From NCBI RefSeq assembly GCF_003416895.1, contig NZ_QVIO01000005.1:1-64000 (forward strand): a stretch of DNA of 64,000 bases. Reading direction: 5' to 3'. Within the stretch, counting starts at the first letter, position 1. Each line of letters starts with the position of its first letter. Position numbers and translations under genes: made by a program. Below the pieces are notes generated by a model. It worked only from the letters and a program-made list of their open reading frames with translations, was not told the origin of the DNA and made no database searches. Shown piece by piece: positions 41,979 through 51,435 of this stretch. This DNA is from Duganella sp. BJB476. Lineage in GTDB: Bacteria > Pseudomonadota > Gammaproteobacteria > Burkholderiales > Burkholderiaceae_D.

Positions 41979-44299
41979 GCAAAACTCCTCGATTGCGTCG
42001 GTTGCGACAGCGTCAGTGCGACAGGTTCGCCGCCGTGGGTAAAGTTCAGCGCTTCGCCTTGCAGCAGGCGATAGTCCGCGCGGCCCGGCTCCACGTGCAC
42101 CTCCAGCAGAGCGCCTTTGAAATGAATCTTGAACGTGTAGTGCTGCCACTGCTTCGGCACCGACGGCGCGAAATGCAGTTCGCCGCCCACCACGCGCATG
42201 CCCGCGAAGCCATACGCCACGCCCATCCACGTACCGGCCATCGCCGCCGTGTGCACGCCGTAATGCGTATTGCCGTGGGTGTCGTCCAGGTCGAGGCGCG
42301 CGGTCTCCATGAAGTAGTCGTAGGCCTTGTCCTGATAGCCCACTTCCGCCGCGATGATGCTGAAGATGCAGGACGACAGCGACGAATCGTGCGTCGTCAC
42401 CGCCTCGTAGTAGTCGAAGTCGCGGCGCTTGTCTTCCAGCGTGAACTGGTCGGACAGCAGCAACAGCGCCAGCACCACGTCCGCCTGCTTGCACACCTGA
42501 TGGCGGTAGATCACCATCGGGTGGTAGTTCAGCAGCAGCGGGTAGTTCTCTTTCGGCGTGTTGGCGAAATCCCACACTTTCTTGGATAGGAAGCTGTCGT
42601 CCTGCGCGTGGATTTGCAGCGCCTTGTCGTAAGGAAGATTCATCAGCGATGCGGCGCGGCGCCATGCGGCCGGCTCGCTCACATCCAACACCGTGGCTGC
42701 GGCGATGCGCGCAAACTCCGCCGGCTCCCGCGCCTGCAACTGCTCCGCGATCGAGGCCGCAAAGTTCAGGTGCATCTGCGCCATCGCGTTGGTGTAGTAG
42801 TTGTTGTTGACCAGCGCCGTGTATTCGTCCGGCCCCGTCACCTGGTTGATGCAGAAGCGGCCTTCGCGGTCGTAGCTGCCGATGCCCATCCAGATGCGCG
42901 CCGTCTCCATGACGATTTCCGCGCCATGCTTGACCAGGTATTCCTGGTCGTTGGTCGCTTCCATGTACAGCTTGATGGAGTAAGCGATATCAGCGTTGAT
43001 GTGATACTGCGCCGTCCCTGCCGGGAAGTAGGCAGAGCATTCGTCGCCGGCGATGGTGCGCCACGGGTACAGCGCGCCGGTCGCATGCGACATCTGGCGC
43101 GCGCGCTCGCGCGCCTTCGGCAGGCCGGCGTAGCGGTACTCCAGCAGCTTGCGGGCGATTTCCGGCTTCGAGTACAGGAAGAACGGGAAGATGTAGATCT
43201 CCGTGTCCCAGAAATAGTGGCCTTCGTAGCCCTCGCCCGTCACGCCCTTGGCGGAGATGTTGGTCTTGCCGTCGCGGCCCACCGATTGCAGCAGGTGGAA
43301 CTGGTTGAAGTGGATGCCTTGCTGGAGCGCGTCGTCGCCGGCGATCTGCACGTCGGCCTGCTGCCAGAAATCGGCCAGGTACTGCTCCTGCGCCAGGCGC
43401 AGGTCGTCGAAGCCGGCCGCCTTGGCGGTGGCCAGCGTGTCTTTGCTGCGCCACATCAGCTCCGCCTCGGCGTAGTCGCGCGACGAGAAATAGCTGCCGT
43501 ACTTGTTCAGCGTGATGGTCTGGCCGGCCTGCGCTTGCAGTTCAAATGTCTGCGTCAGGCGCTGCTCCACCTGCGCGATCTCGATGGTCGCATCGGCGCC
43601 AGTCAGTTCGGTATCGGTGGCGCTGACCAGCATGAAGCCGCTGTTGTGCGTGCGCTGCACCAGCGCCGCAAAGCCGACGTTCTGCTCGTGGCCGACCATG
43701 TGCAGCGATTGGCCCGACACCGCCGAACCCACGCGCGGATCGTCGCCGGCCTCCTGGTTCTTCACCGCGCCGTCGAGCGCCGACACCAGCCGCACGCGGC
43801 CCGTGAAATTCAGCGGCGTCACCGCGAACTCGATTGCGAACAGATGCTTGTTCTCGAAGCACACCAGGCGGCGGCTGTGCAGCTTCACGCTGCGGCCCTG
43901 CGGCGAGGTCCATTCCACGGAGCGCGTCAGCACGCCGGTGCGGAAGTCCAGCACCCGCTCATACGACTGCACGGAGCCGCTCAGCAAATCGAAGCGCTCA
44001 TCCTCCAGCCACAGCTCGACGCCCTTCGCATTCGGCACGTTCAGCATGAACTGGTTCACCTTGGCCAGGCCGTAGGCCGCTTCCGGATACTGGATAGGCT
44101 CCGATTCGTAGAAGCCGTTCAGGTAGGTGCCGTCGAGCGAGGTGCCGGCCGGGCCGCCGTAGCCCTCCTCGCCGGTACCGCGCAGGCCGATGTAGCCGTT
44201 CCCCAGCGCGAACAGGGTCTCGTCGAGAAAGTGGGAGTCGGTGTCGAAACTGGTCTCGCGGATGCACCAGGCTTCGAGGGGATAGGTGTGTTGTTGCAC
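41975..44299 (-). CDS. GH65 disaccharide phosphorylase
   Basis: A 774-residue glycoside hydrolase family 65 protein, the size of maltose phosphorylase. It has the family N-terminal super-sandwich (LFALGNGYIGLRGTGEEG), the central (alpha/alpha)6 barrel, and the acid residue in VTGPDEYTALVNNNYY. It cleaves a disaccharide with phosphate to beta-glucose-1-phosphate and glucose. Substrate (maltose, trehalose, kojibiose or nigerose) cannot be told from sequence. A GTG at 44299 is the better start: AAGGAATACGCT precedes it; the TTG nine codons upstream lies in the operator region. Confidence 0.9.
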   Translation of the reverse strand: MQQHTYPLEAWCIRETSFDTDSHFLDETLFALGNGYIGLRGTGEEGYGGPAGTSLDGTYLNGFYESEPIQYPEAAYGLAKVNQFMLNVPNAKGVELWLEDERFDLLSGSVQSYERVLDFRTGVLTRSVEWTSPQGRSVKLHSRRLVCFENKHLFAIEFAVTPLNFTGRVRLVSALDGAVKNQEAGDDPRVGSAVSGQSLHMVGHEQNVGFAALVQRTHNSGFMLVSATDTELTGADATIEIAQVEQRLTQTFELQAQAGQTITLNKYGSYFSSRDYAEAELMWRSKDTLATAKAAGFDDLRLAQEQYLADFWQQADVQIAGDDALQQGIHFNQFHLLQSVGRDGKTNISAKGVTGEGYEGHYFWDTEIYIFPFFLYSKPEIARKLLEYRYAGLPKARERARQMSHATGALYPWRTIAGDECSAYFPAGTAQYHINADIAYSIKLYMEATNDQEYLVKHGAEIVMETARIWMGIGSYDREGRFCINQVTGPDEYTALVNNNYYTNAMAQMHLNFAASIAEQLQAREPAEFARIAAATVLDVSEPAAWRRAASLMNLPYDKALQIHAQDDSFLSKKVWDFANTPKENYPLLLNYHPMVIYRHQVCKQADVVLALLLLSDQFTLEDKRRDFDYYEAVTTHDSSLSSCIFSIIAAEVGYQDKAYDYFMETARLDLDDTHGNTHYGVHTAAMAGTWMGVAYGFAGMRVVGGELHFAPSVPKQWQHYTFKIHFKGALLEVHVEPGRADYRLLQGEALNFTHGGEPVALTLSQPTQSRSFA

Positions 44300-44320
44300 A
44301 GCGTATTCCTTAAAAATGCG

Positions 44321-44338
44321 ATTCAAAGCGGTTTGAAT
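44321..44338. promoter_or_regulatory. LacI-type operator upstream of GH65
   Basis: ATTCAAAGCGGTTTGAAT is a near-perfect palindrome with a central CG and TTTG/CAAA flanks, a common form of LacI-family operator. It lies 22 bp before the GTG start of the phosphorylase and so can control the whole operon. Which of the two LacI proteins binds it is not known. Confidence 0.7.
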
Positions 44339-44395
44339 TTTAAAAAAAGCCGATTTATTGACGTTTTTGGCTTTATTCAGGGGAAACGGGGGAAA

Positions 44396-45403
44396 CTAGG
44401 TCTGGCGTACCATCAAGGTGGTCGGCAGCATTTCGGACGCGACCGGGTGGCCTTCGATCAGGCCCAACATCTTCTTGGCCAACAACACGCCACCGTCGCG
44501 CAGGTACTGGTGCACGCTGGTCAGCGGCGGCACGAAACTGGCCGCGCCGGGCGTATCGTCGTAGCCGATGACGGAGACATTCTCCGGCACCCGCAAATTC
44601 TTCTCGGCCAGCGCGCGGATCGCGCCCATGGCCAGCAAGTCACTGGCGGCAAACACGCCGTCGAAATTGGCGCCCTTCTTTTTCAACAGCGCCGAGATGC
44701 TGTCGAAGCCCGCCTCGAAGGTGAAGGCTTTGGGACGGATGATGTGCACCGTCGCCCGCCCGCCCATCGCGTCGATGAAACCGGCGCAGCGTTCCTGCAC
44801 CTCGGCGTGGTCGACGTCGCCCAGGAACACCAGCTTTTGCCGGCCCTGCGCGATGAAGCGCTCGGCGGCGCTGATGCCGCCCTTTCTGTTGTCCGAGCCG
44901 ACCACGATGTAGTCGGTGTCGGCTTCCGGAGCTCCCCACACCACCAGCGGCATGCCGGTCTGCTGCAAGGTGCGCACCGCTTCGCCGTGCGAGCCCTGGC
45001 CCAGCAGGATCAGCCCATCGGCGCCCTGCACCGGCGCCGTGTTCATCAACTGCTTGGACGTCAGCACCACGCTGTAGCCGGCGGTCGTCAGTTCCTGCGT
45101 AATGCCGCCCAACAGCTCCAGCGGATACGGATCGGACATCGGCCGGCCGCGCACGGGTGTCATTTCCACCACAACCGCCACCGAATAACTGCGGCCCATG
45201 CGCAGATTGCGCGCGCTCACATTGAAGCGGTAGCCCTGCTCGCTCGCCAGGACGCGGATCTTCTCGCGCGTCTCCGCCGTCACCAGCGGACTATCGCGCA
45301 GCGCGCGGGAAACGGTGATCTTGGAGACGCCGGCCAGCTTGGCCAGGTCTTCCATCGTCAATGCTGTTTCGGCTTTGCGGGCTACAGACTTATTCGAAGG
45401 CAT
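44396..45403 (-). CDS. Second LacI family regulator
   Basis: A 335-residue LacI protein with HTH LTMEDLAKLAGVSKITVSRALRDSPLV and a standard ligand domain (VVVEMTPVRGRP, GADGLILLGQG). The start at MPSNKSV follows GAGCGATCA; the frame continues open for 13 codons. It is divergent from the TonB receptor with two LacI-type operator sites between them, and is upstream of the GH65 operon on the same strand. It likely represses both uptake and utilisation of the sugar. Confidence 0.85.
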   Translation of the reverse strand: MPSNKSVARKAETALTMEDLAKLAGVSKITVSRALRDSPLVTAETREKIRVLASEQGYRFNVSARNLRMGRSYSVAVVVEMTPVRGRPMSDPYPLELLGGITQELTTAGYSVVLTSKQLMNTAPVQGADGLILLGQGSHGEAVRTLQQTGMPLVVWGAPEADTDYIVVGSDNRKGGISAAERFIAQGRQKLVFLGDVDHAEVQERCAGFIDAMGGRATVHIIRPKAFTFEAGFDSISALLKKKGANFDGVFAASDLLAMGAIRALAEKNLRVPENVSVIGYDDTPGAASFVPPLTSVHQYLRDGGVLLAKKMLGLIEGHPVASEMLPTTLMVRQT

Positions 45404-45473
45404 TGATCGCTCATAGGTTGAAAACAGGGGGTGCGCACGCATTATGACAGAAATTTTTCGTTTGTCGCGAAAA

Positions 45474-45509
45474 ATGACATCGATAACATTTCGATTGACA
45501 TCGATATCA
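45474..45509. promoter_or_regulatory. Twin LacI-type operators upstream of the TonB receptor
   Basis: ATGACATCGATAACAT (45474-45489) and TGACATCGATATCA (45496-45509) are two near-palindromes around ATCGAT whose centres are 21 bp (two helical turns) apart. They lie between the divergent LacI and TonB-receptor genes, so one LacI-type protein probably binds both. Confidence 0.7.
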
Positions 45510-45632
45510 TTTCTTGTTTCAATGACCCATCTTCACGAATCGTGGAAGATGGGGATGGAACTACCGGAAGCTGTTTTGGCTGGTGGCGCGCCGTCCAGGA
45601 GACGATTTACACCATAAGAAAGCATAGACCAC

Positions 45633-48107
45633 ATGAAAAGCCAGAATCCGTTCTTGTTATCCGCAGTCACGGCTGCCGTCCTCACGCTCGTCAACCAGAC
45701 CGCCGCGCAAGCCCAAAGCGCCGCCCCAACTGAACCTTCCACCTCCAAGGAAGTCGCCGCCGAAGTCCAGCAAGTCGTCGTCACCGGCGTCGCCTCGGCG
45801 CGCGGCGTGCGCAAGGTCGACTCGGCCTTCTCCATCACCACCGCCAACGAAGAGCAGCTGAAGCAGGCCTCCCCAAGCAGCACCGCCGACATCATGAAAC
45901 TCGTGCCGGGCGTGTATGCGGAATCGACCGGCGGCCAGTCCGGCGCCAACATCGAAGTGCGCGGCTTCCCTTCCGGCAGCGATTCACCCTTCGTCTCGGT
46001 GCAATTGATGGGCAACCCTATCTTCCCGCCGCCTACCTTGTCGTTCTTCGAAGGCTCGTCGGCCTTCCGCCTGGACGACACCGTCGAGCGGGTTGAAGTG
46101 CTGCGCGGCGGCCCGTCCACTATCTGGTCCAACGCCCAGCCCGGCGCGACCATGAACTTCATCCTCAAAGAAGGCAGCGACACGCCGGAAGGCTCGGTGC
46201 GCTTCACCACCGGCACTGGCAGCCTGCGCCGCGTCGACATGTACTACGGCGGCAAAATCAGCGACGGCTGGTACGGCTCGGTCGGCGGCTTCTACCGCAA
46301 GACCGACGGCGTGCGCGACGCCGGCTTCCCGGCGGACGACGGCCACCAGCTGACCGCCACGCTGACCCGCAAGCTCGACGACGGCAAGCTGACCATGTAC
46401 GTCCGCAACACCGACGACAAGAACGCCTTCTACACCGGCGTACCGCTGATCTCCAGCAATGGCGGCCACACGATCTCGGAATTCCCCGGCTTCAATCCGC
46501 TGACCGGCACCTTGATGAGCGGTGAAATGCGCAACTTCACCATCGAAGCGGCGCCCGGCAAGACGCTGAACCGCGACCTGGCGGACGGCCGCGGCCTCAA
46601 AGCCACCGTGTTCGGCGCGGACTTCGACCAGAAGATCGGCGAATGGAGCGTATCGAACAAGTTCAACCGCTTCGATGGCGACCTGAACACCAACGCCATG
46701 TTCACCGGTAACAACCCGCTGTCGATGAACGATTACCTGAACGCGGCCATCAGCTCGGCCAACGGCAACGCGGCAACCGTCGCGGCGGCTGGCGGCAAGC
46801 TGGCCACGGCCGGCACCGCCACCTATGTGCACGGCGGCGCGGTCGACGGCAACCAGCAGGTGGTGCAAGCTGGCCTGTGGTCGGTGGAAAAGAAACTGAC
46901 CTCGTTCACCGACGAACTGCGCGTCAGCAAGGAAATCGGCAAGGACAACACGGTCACCGTGGGCGGCTACTTCGCCGACTACTCGTCGCGCGATGTCTGG
47001 TACCTGGGCAACAGCCACCTGATGTCGGCCGTGCCGCAAGCCAGCCTGATCAACGTGACCCTGAACAACGGCGTGATCGTGTCAAAGAACGGTACCGACG
47101 GCAATGTGTTCTACGCGCCGGTCGCTTCGTATGACGGCCGCAACACCGCCGCCTTCATCTCGGACGAGTGGAAGGTCAACGACCGCATCAAGGTCGACTT
47201 CGGCATGCGCCATGAACAGCAGAAGATCAGCGGCACGATCTCCAACCTGACCTCGGCCGACACCGACAACAATCCGCTGACCGTGTACAACAACGGCACC
47301 TCGATGCCGGACGGCTCCAACACCTACCTGAGCCGCACCGACAGCGCCAACTCCTTCACCATCGGCGGCAACTACAAGCTGGCCAAGGATACGGCGGTGT
47401 TCGTGCGCGCCAACCGCGGCCACACCTTCATCTCCTTCGACGACCTGCGCGGCGCCGGCAACCAGAAATCGGTCGATGACCGCGGCATCCTGCCGACGCC
47501 GAAAGTAAGCCAGTACGAAATCGGCTTCAAGACGGCGACCCAGATGTACAGCGCCTACATCAACGCCTTCCACACGGAATTCGACGGCATCGCCTTCTCG
47601 CAGGTGCTGGCCGACGGCCGCGAGCTGCATTCGATCAGCGGCTCCAAGGGTAATGGCCTGGAATTCGAACTGGCGGTGCGTCCTATCGCCAACCTGCAAC
47701 TGGCTTTGACCGGCGATTACCAGAAATCGGAATACCGCGACAATCCGGATACCGCAGGCAAAACCGTCCAGCGTCAGCCGAAGCTGCAATTCCGCTTCAC
47801 GCCGACCTACAAGATTCCTCTGGGTGACGGCAACTCGGCCAAGATCTACGGCACCTACACTTCGATCGGCGAGCGTTGGGCTGACCAGGCCAACCAGCAA
47901 TACCTGCCGTCCTACCGCACCATCGATGCCGGCGTGCTGTTCTCGCTGGGTGAGAAGATCGAAGTGCGCCTGGCTGGCACCAATCTCAACAACGCGCTGG
48001 GCCTGACGGAAGGCAACTCCCGCCTGACCGCCGGCGGCACCGGTCCGATCAACGCACGTCCGCTGTTTGGCCGTACCTGGGAAGCGTCGTTGCTGTACCG
48101 CTTCTAA
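45633..48107 (+). CDS. TonB-dependent receptor, sugar-linked
   Basis: An 824-residue outer-membrane receptor with a signal peptide ending near residue 27, a TonB box-like QQVVVTGV stretch, a plug domain (STADIMKLVPGVYAE; RVEVLRGGPSTIWSNAQPGA), and a 22-strand barrel ending in EASLLYRF. Genomic position next to a GH65 operon and LacI gene suggests uptake of oligosaccharide, not iron. It is transcribed divergently from LacI and followed by a strong terminator. Confidence 0.9.
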   Translation: MKSQNPFLLSAVTAAVLTLVNQTAAQAQSAAPTEPSTSKEVAAEVQQVVVTGVASARGVRKVDSAFSITTANEEQLKQASPSSTADIMKLVPGVYAESTGGQSGANIEVRGFPSGSDSPFVSVQLMGNPIFPPPTLSFFEGSSAFRLDDTVERVEVLRGGPSTIWSNAQPGATMNFILKEGSDTPEGSVRFTTGTGSLRRVDMYYGGKISDGWYGSVGGFYRKTDGVRDAGFPADDGHQLTATLTRKLDDGKLTMYVRNTDDKNAFYTGVPLISSNGGHTISEFPGFNPLTGTLMSGEMRNFTIEAAPGKTLNRDLADGRGLKATVFGADFDQKIGEWSVSNKFNRFDGDLNTNAMFTGNNPLSMNDYLNAAISSANGNAATVAAAGGKLATAGTATYVHGGAVDGNQQVVQAGLWSVEKKLTSFTDELRVSKEIGKDNTVTVGGYFADYSSRDVWYLGNSHLMSAVPQASLINVTLNNGVIVSKNGTDGNVFYAPVASYDGRNTAAFISDEWKVNDRIKVDFGMRHEQQKISGTISNLTSADTDNNPLTVYNNGTSMPDGSNTYLSRTDSANSFTIGGNYKLAKDTAVFVRANRGHTFISFDDLRGAGNQKSVDDRGILPTPKVSQYEIGFKTATQMYSAYINAFHTEFDGIAFSQVLADGRELHSISGSKGNGLEFELAVRPIANLQLALTGDYQKSEYRDNPDTAGKTVQRQPKLQFRFTPTYKIPLGDGNSAKIYGTYTSIGERWADQANQQYLPSYRTIDAGVLFSLGEKIEVRLAGTNLNNALGLTEGNSRLTAGGTGPINARPLFGRTWEASLLYRF

Positions 48108-48128
48108 GCTGTAGTTCCCTCCCTCACA

Positions 48129-48157
48129 GGCAAGGCGCAGTTAGCCTTGCCTTTTTT
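48129..48157 (+). terminator. TonB receptor terminator
   Basis: GGCAAGGC (48129-48136) pairs perfectly with GCCTTGCC (48144-48151) around seven bases, followed by six T residues. Confidence 0.85.
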
Positions 48158-48241
48158 GTTTTTCTGGCCTAATCTGAAACAGATCGTGCTCATCACGATC
48201 CTGCCTTATCATGCCTAGAATTATTGCTTAGGGGTTAGATC

Positions 48242-48583
48242 GTGGCTTCCGTAACGTCCGTCAGCGCGCTGCAAGCATCGATTGCACAGGCCGAAAGGCA
48301 GGTGCAAACGGACCAGTCACGCGTGAACCAGGACGCCAGCCGGCTGGAACAAAGCCGGGTGCAGCTGACCAAGGATAAGCAGACGCTGAGCGATAGCCAG
48401 CAAGAGAGCGATCAGGCGTCCGCGCCGCCGTTGAAGGCGGCGCCAGCCCCGAATTTGAATAATGCGATTGAAAGACCATCCCGCGCCGAGCAAGTGCTGC
48501 CGGCCGACCTGCAGGCGCCGCCCAAGCCGCAGATCAACGCGCAGGGCGAGACCATCGGCAAGCTGATCAACGTCGTCGCCTGA
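48242..48583 (+). CDS. Small coiled-coil protein of unknown function
   Basis: A 113-residue protein starting at a GTG. The first 60 residues are a helical Q/S/D-rich stretch (QASIAQAERQVQTDQSRVNQ, then DASRLEQSRVQLTKDKQ) that should form a coiled coil; the rest is proline-rich with a QGETIGKLINV tail. I do not recognise a family. It is flanked by a receptor terminator and a convergent hydrolase gene. Confidence 0.55.
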   Translation: MASVTSVSALQASIAQAERQVQTDQSRVNQDASRLEQSRVQLTKDKQTLSDSQQESDQASAPPLKAAPAPNLNNAIERPSRAEQVLPADLQAPPKPQINAQGETIGKLINVVA

Positions 48584-48586
48584 GCC

Positions 48587-49651
48587 TCAGGCGGCCTGCA
48601 TCGCCGCTTCCAGTTCCTTCACGCCATCCCACCAGCGGCCATCTGCCAGCGGCAGGCGGATGTCGAGCGCCTTGCCGATTTCCGGCGTGGCCAGTGGCAA
48701 GCGGCGTTCCGCAGCCAGCTCGGCGATACGGTCGAACGGGTCATGCCAGGCGTGCAGCGACAGGTCGAACGTGCCGTTATGAATCGGCAGCATCACCTTG
48801 CCGCGCAAGTCGATGTGCGCCTGCAAGGATTCCTCCGGCTGCATGTGCACATCCGGCCACTGGGGATCGTAGGCGCCGGTCTCCACCATCGTCAGGTCGA
48901 ACGGACCATAGCGGCGGCCGATTTCCTTGAAACCGTCGAAATAGCCGCTATCGCCGCTGAAAAACACCTTCACGTCCCGGTCTTCGATGACAAACGACGC
49001 CCACAGCGTCTTGTTGCGGTCACTCAAACCACGGCCGGAAAAGTGCTGGGCCGGCGTCGCCACCAGCTTCAGCCCGGCCACGTGGGTGGACTGCCACCAG
49101 CTCAGCTGTTGCACCTTGGCGGCAGGGATGCCCCAGGCGATCAGACGGTCGCCCACGCCCAGCGGCGTAATGAAGTGCTCGGTCTTGGCGGCCAGCTTCA
49201 TCACGGCGGCGTAGTCCAGATGGTCGTAATGATCGTGCGACAGAATGATGCCCTTGATCGGTGGCAGTTCCTCGATGCTGATCGGCGTCTGGTGGAAACG
49301 CTGCGGCCCGGCCCACTGCACCGGCGACGCGCGCTCGGAAAACACGGGATCGGTCAGCCAGAAATGGCCGTTGAGCTTGAGCAGCACCGTCGAGTGCCCG
49401 AGGCGGAACAGGCTGCGATCCGGAGCATCCAATAACTGCTGCTGCGTGATCGCATGAACGGGGATGGCCTGGCGCGGCACGGTGTCCTTGGGTTTGTCGA
49501 AAGCAAAGCGCAGCATGACGCCCAGCGACTTGAAGAAGCCCATCTGATGCATCTTGACCGGATTGCGGAACTTGCCGTCGCGGGTACGCGGCGCGCTGGG
49601 CACGGACAGGCCGTCGAGGTCGGATTCGGCGATAACGGATTGATAAGTCAT
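48587..49651 (-). CDS. NAPE-PLD-like metallo-beta-lactamase fold hydrolase
   Basis: A 354-residue MBL-fold enzyme. The zinc motif SHDHYDHLDY is intact, with other ligands in TPAQHFSGRG, FFSGDSGYF and LPIHNGTFD. It matches the N-acyl-phosphatidylethanolamine phospholipase D-like group, which may act on lipid or other phosphodiesters in the cytoplasm. The substrate is not defined. A TetR regulator is divergent, with a clear palindrome between them. Confidence 0.85.
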   Translation of the reverse strand: MTYQSVIAESDLDGLSVPSAPRTRDGKFRNPVKMHQMGFFKSLGVMLRFAFDKPKDTVPRQAIPVHAITQQQLLDAPDRSLFRLGHSTVLLKLNGHFWLTDPVFSERASPVQWAGPQRFHQTPISIEELPPIKGIILSHDHYDHLDYAAVMKLAAKTEHFITPLGVGDRLIAWGIPAAKVQQLSWWQSTHVAGLKLVATPAQHFSGRGLSDRNKTLWASFVIEDRDVKVFFSGDSGYFDGFKEIGRRYGPFDLTMVETGAYDPQWPDVHMQPEESLQAHIDLRGKVMLPIHNGTFDLSLHAWHDPFDRIAELAAERRLPLATPEIGKALDIRLPLADGRWWDGVKELEAAMQAA

Positions 49652-49680
49652 GATGGGCGACTCCAGGGTTTAGAATGTAC

Positions 49681-49695
49681 ACTACACAGTGTAGT
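49681..49695. promoter_or_regulatory. TetR operator
   Basis: ACTACAC-A-GTGTAGT is a perfect 15-bp palindrome between the divergent MBL hydrolase and TetR genes. A partial second copy (ACTAGTCGGTGTA) follows 20 bp later, close to the TetR start. Confidence 0.7.
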
Positions 49696-49738
49696 TCTTA
49701 TTTTTTGAAAAGTAAACTAGTCGGTGTAAAATAAAGCC

Positions 49739-50344
49739 ATGAACACGCCCCTCAAACTGACCGACCGCAAACGCCAGGCCATCGTCGAAGCCGCCATCGC
49801 AGAATTCCGCGTCAGCGGTTTCGAATCGACCAGCATGGACAAGATTGCCGCCACCGCCGGCGTGTCCAAACGCACGGTGTACAACCACTTCCCCAGTAAA
49901 GACGAATTGTTCGCGCAGATATTGCATGAGTTGTGGAATAGTTCGATGGCGCAGGAACAGCAGCCCTACGATGCGGCCGTGCCCATGCGCGAGCAGTTAC
50001 TGGCTTTGCTGTGGAAAAAGATGGCCATGCTCCAGGACAGTTACTTCCTGGATCTGGCGCGGGTGGCGATTGCCGAATCCATCCACTCGCCCGAGCGGGC
50101 GCAGGAGATGGTGACGCGGCTGACCCGCAAGGAAGAAGAAGCCGTGGTCTGGCTGCGCGCCGCCCAGGCCGACGGCAAGCTGCTCAAGGCCGACCCGGTG
50201 TTGGCCCCGCAAATGCTGACCGGCCAGTTGAAGACCTTCGCCTTCTGGCCGCAAGTGACGCTGAACCAGCCGCCGCTGGACGCGGCCATGCAGAAAAAAG
50301 TGGTCGAAGCGACCGTCGATATGTTCCTGGCCTACGCCGGGTAA
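49739..50344 (+). CDS. TetR family repressor
   Basis: A 201-residue TetR protein. The HTH is clear (STSMDKIAATAGVSKRTVYNHFPSKDELF). The C-terminal domain is of the AefR/AcrR-like TetR_C type (FAFWPQVTLNQPPLDAAMQ). It is divergent from the MBL hydrolase and probably represses it and itself through the 15-bp palindrome. Confidence 0.85.
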   Translation: MNTPLKLTDRKRQAIVEAAIAEFRVSGFESTSMDKIAATAGVSKRTVYNHFPSKDELFAQILHELWNSSMAQEQQPYDAAVPMREQLLALLWKKMAMLQDSYFLDLARVAIAESIHSPERAQEMVTRLTRKEEEAVVWLRAAQADGKLLKADPVLAPQMLTGQLKTFAFWPQVTLNQPPLDAAMQKKVVEATVDMFLAYAG

Positions 50345-50345
50345 G

Positions 50346-51434
50346 CTAGGCGAAACTGACCGAGTAAATCGGCGGCAAGGTGGTGGAGATGGTCTGCCAC
50401 TGGCCGCCGCCATCCTCCGACAGCCAGGCGCCGCCAGTGGTCGACCCCATCAGCAGGATCTGTCCGCAATCGCTGACGGCCAGCCCGTGACGGTAGACCA
50501 GGTCGTAGCAATGCTGCTGTGGCAGGCCGCCGCGCCAGGCGGTGAAAGTCTTGCCGCCGTCGGTGGTACGCGTGACCGCCAGCGCCGCATGCGCGGCGAA
50601 GCGCTTGCTGTCCGCCTCGGCCGGCACGAACCACGCCGTCTCACCATGTTGCGGATGCACCGCCGTCACGAAGCCGAAATTCGACAGCGGCGCGCTGTGC
50701 ACCTCGGTCCAGTTGGCGCCGTTGTCCACCGAGCGCCAGATGCCGTTGTGATGCTGGCACCACAGCTTGTCCGGCTCGCCCGGGCAGCGCACGATGCGGT
50801 GCGGGTCCTGCACCTGCTGCACCTCGGCCAGCTCCGGCGGCATGTAGCTGGCGACCATGCCCTTGGCGCGCATGGCCCAGCTTTCGCCGCCGTCCGTGGT
50901 CAGCCAGGCGCCGCCGCAGGAGATGCCGACCAGCACCGACTTGCTGTCGCGTGGATCGACGCAGATGCTGTGAATGCCCGGCACGTCGTAGCCGCCGCCC
51001 ATCCACTGCGCGCGCTCAGGCACGTTCCACAGCGACTCCACCAGCTGCCAGCTGTCGCCCCGGTCGTTCGAGCGGAACAGGCCGCCCGGCAAGGTGCCCG
51101 CCCACAGCACGCCCGGCTGGTCCGGCCCGCCCGCCGCCAGCGACCAGATCTGCTTCATCGTCCACTCCACCGGATCGGCCGACTCCGCCGGCTTGACGGG
51201 AAACGCCGGCACCGCCACCTCCACCCAGCTGTCGCTGCCCGCATCGCGCCGGTGCAGCTTGGCGCCGAAGTGGCCCAGGTTCAGGGCCGCGTACAACGTG
51301 CCGTCGCGCCGGTCCGACAGCACCATCGACACCGGATCGCCCAGGAAATGCTGCTGGTCGATATGCCACGCCTCGTGCGTACGGTAGATTTCAAACAATC
51401 CTTTGCGAGTGCCGATGTAGGCGCGGTCAGACAT
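50346..51434 (-). CDS. BNR/sialidase-like beta-propeller protein
   Basis: A 362-residue protein, cytoplasmic by appearance, with repeated Asp-box or BNR blades: SNDRGDSWQLV, TTDGGESWAMR, SVDNGANWTEV, TTDGGKTFTAW and SEDGGGQWQTI. It is usually named exo-alpha-sialidase or WD40/YVTN-like protein, but catalytic sialidase residues are not evident. The ATG at 51434 stands one base after the TGA of the MoaD/ThiS-like gene (TGA-C-ATG), so the two are translationally coupled. The frame extends 19 codons upstream. Confidence 0.82.
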   Translation of the reverse strand: MSDRAYIGTRKGLFEIYRTHEAWHIDQQHFLGDPVSMVLSDRRDGTLYAALNLGHFGAKLHRRDAGSDSWVEVAVPAFPVKPAESADPVEWTMKQIWSLAAGGPDQPGVLWAGTLPGGLFRSNDRGDSWQLVESLWNVPERAQWMGGGYDVPGIHSICVDPRDSKSVLVGISCGGAWLTTDGGESWAMRAKGMVASYMPPELAEVQQVQDPHRIVRCPGEPDKLWCQHHNGIWRSVDNGANWTEVHSAPLSNFGFVTAVHPQHGETAWFVPAEADSKRFAAHAALAVTRTTDGGKTFTAWRGGLPQQHCYDLVYRHGLAVSDCGQILLMGSTTGGAWLSEDGGGQWQTISTTLPPIYSVSFA

Positions 51435-51435
51435 G

